Origin: Cherax quadricarinatus
Lineage: Eukaryota; Arthropoda; Malacostraca; Decapoda; Parastacidae
Direction of reading: 5' to 3'
Assembly: GCF_038502225.1 (NCBI RefSeq)
Contig: NC_091300.1
Coordinates: forward strand, 50,024,864-50,088,863
Length of the DNA stretch: 64,000 bases
The notes under the pieces were generated by a model. It was given only the letters and a program-made list of their open reading frames with translations. It was not told where the DNA came from and made no database searches. Both the position numbers and the translations under genes were made by a program. Each line of letters starts with the position of its first letter. Position 1 is the stretch's first letter. Of the stretch, positions 8,830 through 22,246 are shown piece after piece.

Positions 8830-11762
8830 TATATATAAACGCACATCCAGGTTTATCTTTTTTTTCTTAATAGCTCTGGTTCTTCTTTATTTACTCTCTT
8901 GTCCAAGGGGAAGTTGACAAGAATCTTCCGTAAGCCGCGAGTGTCGTATGAGGCGACCAAAATGCCGGGAGTAATGGGCTACTAACCCCTTCTCCTGAAA
9001 ACATTTACTAAAAAAGAGAAGAAGAAAAACTTTATAAAACTGGGATGCTTGAATGTGCGTGGATGTAGTGTGGATGATAAGAAAGAGATGATTGCTGATG
9101 TTATGAATGAAAAGAAGTTGGATGTCCTGGCCCTAAGCAAAACAAAGCTGAAAGGGGTAGGCGAGTTTTAGTGGGGAGAAATAAATGGGATTAAGTCGGG
9201 AGTATCTGAGAGAGTTAGAGCTAAGGAAAGGGGTAGCAATAATGTTGAAGGATCAGTTATGGATGGAGAAGAGGGAATATAAATGTGTAAATTCAAGGAT
9301 TATGCGGATTCAAATAAGAGTTGGATGCGAAAAGTGGGTCATAATAAGTGTGTATGCACCTGGAGAAGAGAGGAGTGTAGAGAAGAGAGATTTTGGGAGA
9401 TGTTAAGAGAATGTATAGGAACCTTTGAACCAAGTGAGAGACTAATTGTGCTAGGGGACCTAAATGCTAAAGTAGGAGAAAATTTTAAAGAAGGTGTAGT
9501 AGGTAAGTTTGGGGCGCCAGGTGTAAATGATAATGGGAGCCCTTTGATTGAACTTTATATGGAAAAGGGGTTTGGTTATTGGTAATACATATTTTAAGAA
9601 AAAAGAGGCCACATAAGTATACAGGACATGATGCAGGGAGTAATGACAGTAGTTTCTTGGACTACATATTGGTAAATAAAAGACTGCTGAGTAGACTTCA
9701 GGATGTGCATGTTTATAGAGGGGACACAGATATATCTGATCACTTTTTAGTTGAAGCTACAGTGAGAGAAAAAGGTAGACGGGATACAAGGAAAATAGAA
9801 GCATCAAGTAAGACAGAAGTGAAGGTTTATATACCACAAGAGGAGGTGGTTAGAGTAATATATAAACAACTATTGAAGGATAGATGGGCTAGTGAGAATA
9901 TATTCAATGGGGTCGAAGATGTATGGGGTAAGTTTGTCGTTACAGGAAAGTGGGTGCGGGAGGGAAGAAGAGCGATTGGTGGAATGATGATATAAAGAGA
10001 GTAGTAAGGGAGAATAAAATAGCATATGAGAGGTTTTTACAAAGTAGAAGTGATGCAAAGATGGAAGAGTATATGGAGAGAAAAAGAGAGGTTCAGAGGT
10101 TGGTGAAGCAATGTAAAAAGAGAGCAAATGAGAGAGTGTGTGAGAAGTTATCAACTAATTTTGTTGAAAATTAGAAAAAGTTTTGGACTGAGATTAATAA
10201 GTTGAGGAAACCTAGTGAACAAATGACTTTGACAGATAAAAATAAGAGAGAAGAGTTATTAAATGGAGAATTAGAGGCATCAGGAAGATGGAGGGAATAT
10301 TTTGAGGAATTATTAAATGTTGATGATGACAGGGAAGCTGTGATTTCGTGTATAGGGAAAGGAGAAATAACATCTTGTAAGAGTGAGGAAGAGCCACTTG
10401 TGAGTGTGGGGGGAAGTTCGTGAGGCAGTAGGTAAAATGAAAGAGCGTAAGGCAACTGGGATTGATGGGATAAAGATAGAAATGTTAAAAGCAGGTAACA
10501 GGTGGGGATATAGTTTTGGAGAGGTTGGTGCTCTTATTTAATAAATGTATGGAAAAGGGTAAGGAACCTAGGGATTGGCAGAGAGCATGCATAGTTCCTT
10601 TGTATAAAGGAAAAGGAGACAAAAGAGAGTACAAAAATTATAGGGGAATAAGTCTGTTGAGTATACCTGGTAAAGTGTATTGAAGAGTTATTACTGAAAA
10701 AGTTAAGAATAAGACGGAGAGTAGGATAGCAGATGAACAAGAAGGCTTTAGGAAAGGTAGGGGGTGTGTAGACCAAGTGAGGTTTTTGTGGCATTTATAG
10801 ATTTAGAAAAGGCGTATGACAGTGTGGAAAAGGGGCAATGCAGCAGATGTTGCAGGTGTAAGGAATAAGAGGCAGGTTACTGAAAGCAGTGAAGAGTCTT
10901 TACGAGGACAGTAAGGCTCACGTTAGAGTATATAGGAGAGACGGAGATTATTTCCCAGTAAAAGTAGGCCTTAGACAAGGATATGTGATGTCACCCTGGC
11001 TGTTCAATATATTTATAGACGGGGTTGAAAGAGGAGTGAATACGAGGGTGTTGGCAAGAGGCGTGGAGTTAAAAGTTAAAGAATCAAACACAAAGTGGGA
11101 GTTGTCACAGTTGCTCTTTGTGGATGACACTGCTTTTGGGAGATTCTGAAGAGAAGTTGCAGAGGTTGGTGGTGGAATTTGGTAGGGAATGTAAAAGAAG
11201 AAAATTAAAAGTGAATATAGGAAAGAGTAAGGTGATGAGGATAACTAAAAAAATAGGTGATGAAAGATTGGATATCAGATTGGAGGGAGAGAGTATGGAG
11301 GAGGTGAATGTATTCATATATTTTTGAGTGGACGTGTCAGCAGATGGGTCTATGAAGGATGAGGTGAGTCATAGAATTGATGAGGGAAAAAGGGTGAGTG
11401 GTGCACTTAGGAGTCTGTGGAGACAAAGAACTTTGTCCGTGGAAGCAAAGAGAGGAATGTGTGAAAGTATAGTTATTCCAACACTCTTGTATGGGTGTGA
11501 AGCATGAGTGATGAATGTTGCAACGAGAGGACAGGAGGCAGTGGAGATGTCATGTCTGAGGGCAAAGTGTGGTGTGAATATAATGCAGAGCATTATATTC
11601 ACAAGGCTGAGGAGGGGTTTTTGAGGTGGTTCTGACATGCAGAGAAAATGCAACGAAACAGAATGACTTCGAGAGTGTGTAAATCTGTAGTGGAGGGAAG
11701 GCGGGTTAGGGGTCGGCCTAGGAAATTTTGGAGGGAGGTGGTAAATAAAATTTTGTGTGCTT
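8830..11762 (+). mobile_element. RTE-like retrotransposon, family R copy B (decayed)
   Basis: A nearly complete but inactivated copy. The 5' UTR (8,830-9,035) starts inside a TATATATA stretch and lacks the GGTAGTAGGTTGG 5' end seen in other copies. The endonuclease spans about 9,040-9,950, with LNVRGCSVDDKKE, VLALSKTKLKG (catalytic Glu now Lys), ISVYAPGEE, LGDLNAKVGENF and SDHFLVEAT. The RT spans about 10,430-11,330, with YKGKGDKREYKNYRGIS, FIDLEKAYDSVE, GLRQGYVMSPWLFN and LFVDDTAFG. The C-terminal tail runs to RRVRGRPRKFWREV at about 11,740. Frameshifts occur near 9,170, 9,230, 9,585, 9,935, 10,415, 10,795 and 11,145. The element is related to RTE-type elements; the exact clade is not certain. 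Confidence 0.75.
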
Positions 11763-11981
11763 TGGCCTGCCTCATGGTGGGCGAAAACTCATGATGCTTT
11801 AATTCACGGGACCACACAATCCTTAAGAGTAGCGCATCCCGGAGAGCTAGATGTTGTACTCGCTACCCAAGGACATACGGTGGTGTGGATGTCTCTAGGC
11901 TAATTTCATTTTATTCACTGTTTGGTGTACTAGTATAACGAGCAGTATTTTATATTATTGTACCCACAAACTAGTGGTATT
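11763..11981 (-). mobile_element. tRNA-derived SINE-like repeat, copy 2
   Basis: Begins right after the end of family R copy B with GCCTGCCTCATGGTGGGCGA and ends at the inversion point near 11,981. It is highly similar to copy 1 and to the reverse complement of copies 3-4. On the minus strand it has the class II tRNA-like A-box region, TGGTCCCGTGAATTAAAGC. With copy 3 it forms an inverted pair around 11,981. Confidence 0.6.
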
Positions 11982-12189
11982 GTCCTTGGGTAGCGAGTAC
12001 AACATCCAGTTCTGCTGGATGCGCTACTCTTAAGGATTGTGTGTTCCCGTGAAGTAAGGCATCATGAGTTCTCGCCCACCATGAGGCAGGCCAAAGCAGT
12101 ATGGGTTCGACTCTTTGACTAGTCACAGTATTGTTATTGATCAGTACCACTAATTCGTGGGTACAATAATATAAAATACTGCTAGTACA
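11982..12189 (+). mobile_element. tRNA-derived SINE-like repeat, copy 3
   Basis: The plus-strand arm of the inverted pair. The A-box-like region GTTCCCGTGAAGTAAGGC is at 12,043-12,060 and the B-box-like GGGTTCGACTC at 12,103-12,113. The 45-nt spacing fits a class II tRNA with a long variable arm. Downstream, ATTGTTATTGATCAGTACCA leads into an AT-rich tail ending near 12,189, where the next unit begins. Confidence 0.6.
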
Positions 12190-12416
12190 CCAATACACTA
12201 GTACACCAAACAGGGACTAGAATGAAATTAGCCTAGAGTCATCCACACCACCGTATGTCCTTGGGTAGCGAGTACAACATCCAGCTCTGCTGGTTGCGCT
12301 ACTCTTAAGGACTGTGTGGTCCCGTGGATTAAGGCGTCGTGAGTTTCCGCCCTCCATGAAGCAGGCTAAAGCAGCATGGGTCCGACTCCTTGACTAGTCG
12401 CAGTGTTGTTATTGAT
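12190..12416 (+). mobile_element. tRNA-derived SINE-like repeat, copy 4
   Basis: A second plus-strand unit in tandem with copy 3. The A-box-like sequence TGGTCCCGTGGATTAAGGCG is at 12,317-12,336 and the B-box-like GGGTCCGACTCC at 12,378-12,389. The flanks ACTGTG (12,311) and CGCAGT (12,397) can pair like an acceptor stem. Compared with tRNA-Leu/Ser (TGGCCGAGTGGTTAAGGCG and GGTTCGAATCC) it is clearly degenerate, so it is a tRNA relic within a mobile repeat, not a tRNA gene. Confidence 0.6.
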
Positions 12417-13543
12417 ACATATATATATATAAGAAAATATTATATTGTTTAAATATGATAGTATCTGTAATGAAAATAGATAAAATATATGTTAACACTC
12501 ATGCAGGAGAATAGAATAAACAAGCTTTGGAAAAGTGTTAGAGGTGAGTCTGTACGGTTAAAAATAGATTAATTAAATTTTCTTTTACGCTGAGAGTATG
12601 AAAAAACATCTTGGGCTTTATATAAATAAAAAAAATAAAAAAAATAATTTTTTTTCCGAAATTCAGGAAAACGATAAAATAAAATATATGGAGAGAATTT
12701 TATCATAATAATATCACAAAATTGAAGAACAATGACTTGTTGTATATTACCAGCAATAATACTGATGATTATTCCTTTTTGAAGTTCCACCTGTAAACTG
12801 ACAAATAATTTATTTTCGATATAATCGCAAATAAAGAAATTATGTGCTCTTTTTTTTTTTGTTTTTAAATAACTAAAAAAATTTTAATAGCTCCCAAGTT
12901 TGCCACAGAGATATTTAGACATTGAAGTGAAAAAAAATAATGGACGAATTGTCTATAAAATATCCAACTAACATAAAATAACTGACCAGCGTCACAACTA
13001 TAATACGATAAAATGAAACACAAACTTTCAACACCAAAATATTCCTTGACTTATTTTCTATTTTTTGAAACGTAAATCTAAAATTCCACTTTTCTAATTT
13101 ATTTTCCTACCACCAAGTGGCCTAACACTCAACAATTTAAAATTACGAACATTTTCACAAGTAGTTGAGTACTTCTTGAAAATTATATTTGTGGAAATAA
13201 CCCCTTTAATAATTACAAAGTAATTACTAAATGGTTATAAGTATGACCATAATTTTTATTCGCAAAGGAACTCTGTTTAATTAAAATAATAAAATTAAAC
13301 ACACATTGATGGGACTAACTAAAACAACCGAACGACGGGAAGTAGTGTTGTACACGTATAAGGAACCTAAATAATCGAATACTTACGACTGTAATTGTCC
13401 GTGTGACAACACTGAATTGATCAGTAATACTAATACCTCACTCGTGTTTGGTAACGTTCTACCTAATCATACTACTGCTCACCCTATATTATCAGCTGTT
13501 GTCAGTTTCAGTTATTTGTCCACGGGAAATTCAATATATTCCT
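12417..13543. other. AT-rich non-coding stretch
   Basis: About 1.1 kb of very AT-rich sequence with poly-A and poly-T runs. I see no gene, RNA or repeat family that I can name. Short open frames here are low-complexity. Confidence 0.6.
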
Positions 13544-13693
13544 ACGCATTGTCAGATATGTCATATTTTATTCTTTCACTTGAAAAACCCCGCGACAGTT
13601 GGAGTCCCGAGCCGAATTTGGAGGGACACTGGGACAGAAGTCTGGAAAACCACAAAAATTAGGACTAGCTAGGTAAAAGTAGGATGAATGTGA
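13544..13693 (+). repeat. 150-bp direct repeat, left copy
   Basis: Matches 15,029-15,178 with about 11 differences in 150 bp. It begins ACGCATTGTCAGATATGTC and ends GATGAATGTGA. The two copies flank a family R fragment. They do not start TG or end CA, so a standard LTR is not supported. Confidence 0.8.
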
Positions 13694-15028
13694 GTAATTG
13701 TGGTAGGGGACCTAAATGCTAAAGTAGGAGAAACATTTAGAGAGGGTGTTGTAGGTAAGTTTGTGGTGCCAGGTGTAAATAATAATGGGAGCCCTTTGAT
13801 TGAACTTTGTATGGAAAGGAGTTTATTTATAGGTAATACATATTTTAAGAAAAAGAGGCCACATAAGTATACAAGATATGATGCAGGGAGTAATGACAGT
13901 AGTTTGTTGGACTATTATTGGTAGATAAAAGACTGTTGAGTAGACTTCAGAATGTACATGTTTATAGAGGGGACACAGATATATCTGATCACTTTTTAGT
14001 TGTAGCTACAGTGAGAGACAAAAGTAGATGGGATACAAGGAAAACAGAAGCATCAAGTAAGACAGAGGAGAAGGTTTAAATACCACAAGAGGAAGCGGTT
14101 AGGGTAATATATAAACAACTATCGGAGGATAGATGGGCTAGTGAGAATATATTCAATGGGTTCGATGATGTATGGGGTAAGTTTAAAAATGTAGTGTTAG
14201 AGTGTTCAGCAGAAGTTTGTGGCTACAGGAAAGTGGGTGTGGGAGGGAAGAAGAGCGATTGGTGGAATGATGATGTAAAGAGAGTAGTAAGGGAGAAAAA
14301 AATAGCATATGAGAGGTTTCCACAAAGTAGAAGTGATGCAAAGATAGAAGAGTATATGGAGAGAAAATGAGAGCTTAAGCGAGTGGTGAAGCAATGTAAA
14401 AAGAGAGCAAATGAGAGAGTGGCTGAGAAGTTATCATCTAATTTTGTTGAAAATTAGAAAAAAGTTTTGGGCTGAGATAAATAAGTTGAGGAAGCCTAAG
14501 GAACATGTGGATTTGTCAGTTAAAAATAGGAGAGGAGAGTTATTAAATGGAAAGTTAGAGATATCAGGAAGATGGAGGGAATATTTTGAGGAATTGTTAA
14601 ATGTTGACGATGATAGGGAAGCTGTGATTTCGTGTATAGGGCAAGGAGGAATAACATCTTTTAGGAGTGAGGAAGAGCCAGTTGTGTGGGGGAAGTTCGT
14701 GAGGCAGTGGGTAGAATGAAAGGGGGTAAGGCAACTGGGAATGATGGGATGAAGATAGAAATGTTAAAAGCAGGTAACAGGTGGGGATATAGTTTTGGAG
14801 TGGTTTGTGCTCTTATTTAATAAATGTATGGAAAAGGGTAAGGTACCTAGGGATTGGCAGAGAGCATGCATAGTTCCTTTGTATAAAGGAAAGGGGAACA
14901 AAAGAGAGTGCAGAAATTATAGGGGGATAAGTCTGTTTAGTATACCTGGTAAAGTGTATGGAAGAGTTATTACTGAAAGAGTTAAGAGTAAGACGGAGAG
15001 TAGGATAGCAGATGAACAAGAAGGCAAT
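13694..15028 (+). pseudogene. RTE-like family R copy C (truncated at both ends)
   Basis: Starts within the endonuclease at the G-D-L-N-A-K-V-G block (about 13,707) and stops in the RT just after RIADEQEG (about 15,024). Copies B and K continue at that point with the G-F-R-K-G-R-G-C block. Recognisable parts are NDSSLLDYYW, SDHFLVVAT, the basic linker with KKSDWWNDDVKRVVREKK, and PLYKGKGNKRECRNYRGIS. Frameshifts lie near 13,915, 14,080, 14,370 and 14,700. Both ends are cut cleanly and each borders one of the 150-bp direct repeats. Confidence 0.75.
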
Positions 15029-15178
15029 ACGCATTGTCAGATATGTCATATTTTATTCTTTCACTTGAAAAATCCCGCGACATTTGAAGTCCCGAGCCGA
15101 ATTTGGAGGGACACCGGGACAGAAGCCTCGAAAACCACAAAAATTTGGATTAGCTAGGTAAAACTGGGATGAATGTGA
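15029..15178 (+). repeat. 150-bp direct repeat, right copy
   Basis: About 93% identical, by eye, to 13,544-13,693 and in the same orientation. Its first bases follow directly on the broken RT of family R copy C. Confidence 0.8.
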
Positions 15179-16109
15179 TTCTTTTCCAAGAACTAGGTGC
15201 ATAAGGAAACTTGTACAAGTACCACACAAGTAAAGCTGTAATGACTATGTACACGTGAGATCCGCGAGCAAAACCATCCTGGTCAATAGGTTGTCTGTGA
15301 GAAAGTCTGCATTTCAGGTTGGGTTCCCAGGGTGGAATAAACCGCTGCTGTTGAAAGTGACTTATTTTACTCTATATACCAAAAGTCATATGCTATGATC
15401 ACTTTTAGATGATATATGTGTTTCTCTGATTGTATGGAATGGTGTGTCTGTGTTTTATATTATGTGCTCGTTTTCAGAGCTACGATTTTCTATATCTCAG
15501 CAGCTGGAATCTCTTACCTCTGAACATCAGGTTATTTGCCGGTTATCACTGCATGACTTTCCTGAAATCCATCTGTATTTTTTCTTTCTTTTACTGTGGC
15601 AGTATTTATGCTTATTCTAATGTCGTCCTCGAATACTGACACTGATTTGTAGTTAATGTTTTCATCAATGTTTGTTATAAGAGTGAGAAAGAGTGAAGAT
15701 ACCAGCACCGTGCCTCGCAGTTATGATCCTTCTAATATGCTAAAAGCATTTTATTTGAATTATTCCAGTTAATAGTCTGATCAATAAGGTTGTTAGTGCT
15801 AGCTGTACGCATTCCAACAAAGGCACCGCATCCCAGCTGATCAGACACTAACTTCAGGAACTTTTTAAGATCCTCTTAGAACACAGTTAGAAGTTTTTTG
15901 GTAAATACCATTATGTATGATAGATGGGTGTTAGAAAATCTTGAAATTTTTTATATATTAATATTTATTTGTTATCTTTTTCTGTTATACATGTTGACTT
16001 CATTTTATAGACTAACATTCCATGAACACAAATTCGTTTAAAAAATCAGGATACATAGTGTCTGCATTTTAATTTTCACCCAAAGCTTCTATGATATTAT
16101 CTATAGTCA
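15179..16109. other. Unassigned non-coding stretch
   Basis: About 930 bp. I see no gene or recognisable repeat. The sequence is AT-rich, with scattered short open frames that lack any motif. Confidence 0.45.
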
Positions 16110-16830
16110 AGATATTTCTGCTTTAAAATAAAGTTCTTCTTGGTTATGAAGTTCATGCCTTCTCAAAAGATTTAATTTGTTTTCCACTGCATTCAAAACC
16201 AAGTCGTAGTGTTTCAGGAATTGTAAGAGGCAGCAATGACTTGGTCTGAAATCTAGTTGTCCTGGGCTGTGCGAATATTATGATTGTAAATGGTTAACAG
16301 CGCTCTTATTATTCCTTCAAAGAGTTTGAAAATGTGTGTCATCAATGTTATCGATCAATAATTATTTTGTAAGGCAATGGTTTTTACTTTTAAATTGTTG
16401 GGTGGGGGGTAATCTGAAATTTTAGTGATTATGTGATGACGCCTGAGTCCAGACTGCATCTTCGTAAGATTTTAAAAGGTTTTGAGAGCATTTTGTTTTT
16501 CAATGACTATAGCTTTCTACTGGTTTAGATCTGGAACCATAGGTGTGGGAATGCTGTCAATAGCTTCATCAAAGCCTAACGGCATGAAGATTACACCGGA
16601 AATTTTGGAGATTTAGGCGAAGATGGTGTTTTCCTTTTGTATTAGAGGATAAGCATTTTGGATTATTTTAATTTTCACTAATGACTTTTTCTTTTCTTTG
16701 TTTCTCCTGCGCATTGTGTGACTCATTCAGATTTAGGAAAAGGCTTTCTATTGATAAAATAAGTTTCTTTTCTTTCTTGAGAATGTCTGGAACCTTTAAG
16801 AAGATCCACGAATCTTTGTCGTAGCCAGTA
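16110..16830 (-). pseudogene. Strongly decayed RT fragment
   Basis: On the minus strand, 16,290-16,355 reads SITLMTHIFKLFEGIIRALL, resembling the Y-R-P-I-x-L-T-S fingers block. After a frameshift, 16,180-16,275 reads QLDFRPSHCCLLQFLKHYD, resembling the Q-H-G-F-R block. Upstream in the same sense is GVIFMPLGFDEAIDSIP (about 16,540-16,600). Multiple stops show long decay. No palm motifs survive. Assignment is by motif only. Confidence 0.5.
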
Positions 16831-17225
16831 GAGGGAGCATTTTCTCTTAATAAACTGCATCTCCTCTTTAGTTCTTAACGATATGAGTTTTAGCGCACCT
16901 CTAGTGACCTGAACTCATTTTCTTGAAGTATTTGCTTAAATTAATGTTATGCTCCACTTCACGCTTTATTCTCAAAATATTTCCATAAGGCCATAGTTTG
17001 CTGGTGATTCTCCTGATTCTCAAGGATATCGATTCCGGCAACAACCTTAGGAAGATATGTTTATTATTATAATTGAATTTGTTTAACTCACCCTCATGAC
17101 TGTTAGAGTTGGACAACTTAGGATTGGTGATGTATAAAGGTTTGAATTTCAAGTAGACTGTTGTCCACTGGGCAATGTATATCACAAATAATGTAATTTG
17201 TTGCATTAGACAAAATATAAAATTA

Positions 17226-17832
17226 GAAGTGTTAGACACCGAATCTGTTTGGCTACAGTTTCTGGAGGGTCGTGAAAAACTAATAATAGGGATAGGGAAG
17301 ACGGTAAACTTCTATGGTATGAAATTCAATAGACATCTAGATACGAAAATATTGTTAGTGGGAGATTTTAATTGATTGGAGCAATTTGACAGGAAATCGT
17401 GAGTCTAGTGAGTTTCTTGATGAAATCCAGAATTCTTTTTAAAACAGTTTGTGACAGAAGCAGTTAGAGGAAACAACATGCTGGACTTAGTTATTGCCAA
17501 CAAGGAATTACTAATTAATAATCTAGAGGTTAATGATGAGCTTGCACAAAGTGATCACAAATCACTCAGTTTCAATTCATCATAGAATTATCTTAATAAC
17601 TACAGCGAAGTGAATGTCCCTGACTTCCCCTTGGCCGATTTCATAGGACTGAGAAAGTACCTGGGTGGGATGAACTAGTGTGACCTGACTATGGGTCAGG
17701 TAGGTGATGATGGTTATTGATATAACATTTTTCAAACCATAGGGAAATTAGATGAAACAAAAATGACCCTAAGTAGATGAACAATGGATTAATGCATCTC
17801 ATAGGTCAAGAATGGGGCATTTACAGGGAAAT

Positions 17833-17918
<86 letters not shown>

Positions 17919-19435
17919 GTGTAACAGTGTGCTCCAAAATTATAAGGGTAAATTAAAAAAAAAGAATAAGAAAAGCAAAAGAAGATTATGAGGTTAAAGT
18001 TGTAATGTATTATCCCAAAAGGTTTTTCTCAAGTTTATAAGAGTAAGATTAGGAACAAGATAGGCCGACTCAATAGCTACTCGGGTCAGCTAACTTACAG
18101 TGATAATGAAATGTGCAGAATCTTCAATCTTTTTTTTCTCTTAGTTTTTACGAAGGAAGATACTAGTGAAATTCTAGAAATAATAAATTATATAGAGCAG
18201 AAGGAAAATAAGTTGCGAATAGTCAAAGTCAATAGTAACATGGCTCTCAGACAAATAGATAAATTATAACCTAACAAATCACTAGGCCCTGATGAAGTGC
18301 TCACAAGGGTTATTAAAAAACTTAGCCAATCTTTGGCTAGTCATTTTAACATGTCACTACAAACTGTCATAGCACCAGATAAGTGGAAAATGGCAATTGT
18401 GATACTAATCTACAAAGCAGGAGACAGATTTTTAGCTTCGACTTATAGATCAATAAGCCTAACGTCCATTGTGGGAAAAATTATGGAATCAGTAATTGCC
18501 TAGGACATTTGAAGCCACCTTGAAATATATAAATTGATTAATGAATTTACTAACTTTTTCACTAAGGTAACGAATATGATATAGTGTGTATGAACTTCAC
18601 TAAAACTTTTGATAGAATTCTACATCGGAGGTTGTTGAGGAGAGTAGAGGTTCACTGAAAAGGAGGAGAAATTTTCTCCTGTACAGAAGGGTGGTTTACA
18701 AATAGGTAACAGAGAGTTTGCATAAATGGAGCGAAATCAGTGGGAGAGCGTGAAAAGCTGTGTTGCACAGGGGCCAGTGTTGGGCTATTTGGTATTCACA
18801 ATTTACATAAACGACATAGATGAGGGAATAAATAGCTTGCCTACAACACCAAAATTGGCCATCGAATTAATTCTGACGAAGACACTAGAGCGCTACAGGA
18901 AGATCTGAATAGATTGATTAAGTGGTTGGAGAAGTGGCAGATGAAATTTAGTGAAGACAAATGCAAAGTTCTAAGAGTTGGAAAGGTAAATAACCATGGC
19001 ACTTATAAACACTTATAAACACTTATAAACGACAAAGTTGATCTCGTTTATCAGAAATCTTTCCTAAAAGGATAGACTGAGGGCCCTGAATCTGCACTCT
19101 CTAGAAAGGCGTAGAATTAGGGGGATATGATTGAGGTGTACAAAAGAAAAACAGAAATGAATAAAGGAGATGCAAATAACGCACTAGAAATATCTAACCA
19201 AGACAGGACTTGTAGCAATGGTTTAAAGTTGGAGAAAAATATAATTAGAAAGGATATAGGAAACTACTGGTTGGTGATTGAGATGTAAATGAATGGAATA
19301 AATTCCCAAGTAACGTCTTTGTGTAGTTTTAAAAGTAGGTTAGACAAATACTTGAGTGGGTGTGGGTGGGCGTGAGTTGGACCTGACCAAATTGGGTCTT
19401 TAGGCCTGCAGCAGTGCTCCTTCCTTATGTTTTTA
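17226..19435 (+). pseudogene. CR1-D, decayed CR1-type element
   Basis: The same family as CR1-A and CR1-H. It begins within the endonuclease (DTESVWLQFLEGREKL; LLVGDFN at about 17,355) and passes through the linker (NNLEVNDELAQSDHKSLSFN) and a decayed RT (SLTSIVGKIMESVIA at 18,450-18,500). It reaches the CR1 C-terminal domain (near 19,080-19,360) and a 3' end reading AGGCCTGCAGCAGTGCTCC followed by a degenerate octamer tail at 19,424. Stops are frequent. A (GA)n array at 17,833-17,915 with its own conserved flank splits the linker. Confidence 0.7.
17833..17942 (+). repeat. (GA)n array plus conserved 27-bp flank
   Basis: About 83 bp of (GA)n followed by GGACGTGTAACAGTGTGCTC and CAAAA. The same array-plus-flank combination occurs at 20,153-20,320. 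In this copy it sits inside the CR1-D coding region, so it appears to have arrived as a unit. Confidence 0.75.
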
Positions 19436-20639
<1,204 letters not shown>

Positions 20640-20822
20640 ACGTGGATAACATAAACGGTGTTTACTAAGTGATAGTGAGAAGGCAACACTTCCAGCTTGC
20701 CGGCCCACTGCCTGCCCTCACCCTCCCTCGCTACCCACCCCATTATAAACACCCCCACGATACCACCACCCATTCTCTCCCTCCTGTGAACTTCATTGTA
20801 AACCTACAACGCCTTCTCTGTG
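20640..20822 (+). other. Family E copy 1: probable 5' UTR
   Basis: C-rich leader directly upstream of the ORF1 ATG, with no competing frame. It is assigned to the element by position only. The exact 5' end of the insertion is not determined. Confidence 0.4.
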
Positions 20823-22238
20823 ATGACTTCACATCGCAAAATAGCAAGAATATCTTTGCTATCTGGCTATTGTCCCAGTAGTTACTGCAGTGTTTGTGGG
20901 TATACTACAAGGGACAAAATACTTCTTAGATGTAAGGAGCCTACTTGTTCCAACTACTGCCACCCAGATTGCATTCCAGAAGAATTCTATTGCAGCCAGG
21001 TTGAAAATCTCAGAAAATTGAAGGATATCCATACTCCTGTGGTATATGTGGATACAGACCTGGTGGTACAGGAGGAAGGTTCACAAGTACCTCAGGGACT
21101 CTTGTCCAGGGATGAAGACTACCCTCATGGACTGTGTTGTAAAGTTGCAGCTAAGATATTCCATCACAGGGAAGCACTTCACGAGCTCCTCAAATCATTA
21201 GACAACCTTCAAGCTATTGTAGAAGGCCAGTGCAAGCCTGCATCAAGTGACGTAAGCTGCTCAGCTGATGGTGACACTATTGACAAAGACTGGTAGTCCC
21301 ACACTGAGCTCAACTCAGGGGTAAATAGCTGGTGGAATTCTGTCATCGCTAAGGCCCAACAGATTGACAGACTTCAAAACACTACCTTTGGGAATCTTAA
21401 CACAATTCCTCTGACCACCACAGAGGGAACAGATCCTCTTTCCAGCAACGAAGAAAGCCTTGGATCTGTTAATTCTCCTACACCTGACATCTCTGCTTCA
21501 GCCACTGCCAGTACACTAGACAGTACACATACCATCTCTGATCCTACACCTGTCAGCACACCTGCCGACATTATTCCAACATCTGGCAGCAGTGCTTCAT
21601 CGGCAAGTACTGAGTCAGGATTTTCTCCACCAGAGATTGGTGCAGTTAATAATCAAGGCACTATCACTGAACCTGAACACCTACTGCACCAAAGTACGAA
21701 CAGCAGGGACACATCTGTCAGAACTGCACAGGAGCGTGGCAGAGGATGTAGCAGAAGACATGGAGGAGGAAGGCATCTACAGCCGTCTCACCTTCCGCCA
21801 ACACAGTACCAGAGGCAGAACCTGCGGACAAATCAGCAAAACACAAGGGGTGCAACAAATAATAGTCCACTCTCCTAGGCACCTAGACAGTGCTCTTGCT
21901 GTCACAGGAAGGGGCACACCACCATCAACTGCCTGCAAGATACCATGTAGAATTACTCCCACAAGAAAGGACATCAGGAGGACCAGTGTCAGAAGAAAAA
22001 GGAACTTGATAGACAGGACCACCTGTTTAGAGGCCTGTTCTCGGAACAAACCAGCAGGATCTCTGAACTGGTGAACACTCTCACACGTCCACCACTCAGC
22101 TACTTCTATCTCAGCCCAGTAGGTGGTATTGTGCCTTATACAAGACCACTGACCTACATCCCTGCAGCTGCTTCAGTGCCCTACTTCTCTCGAGGACAAG
22201 CACCTTACATGCCTTGTACACCCACCACCTCAAGCTGA
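20823..22238 (+). pseudogene. Family E ORF1: PHD-like finger plus CCHC zinc knuckles
   Basis: One frame runs 1.4 kb from the ATG at 20,823 and is broken only by three in-frame TAG codons, at 21,294, 21,876 and 21,948. Near residues 22-57 is a PHD/RING-like cluster: C-S-V-C-G-Y, C-K-E-P-T-C, Y-C-H-P-D-C and E-F-Y-C. A Ser/Thr/Pro-rich linker follows (residues about 180-270), then a basic stretch and a retroviral-type knuckle CSCCHRKGHTTINC (CX2CX4HX4C). A second knuckle, YSHKKGHQEDQC, has lost its first Cys. Such ORF1 proteins bind the element RNA. The frame ends at TGA 22,236-22,238, just before ORF2. Confidence 0.75.
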
Positions 22239-22246
22239 CGACATCA

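Noticed and set aside
12043..12114. Functional tRNA-Leu/Ser gene
   Set aside because: A and B boxes are recognisable, but the D, anticodon and T stems do not pair well and the unit is a repeated mobile sequence. Called SINE-like instead.
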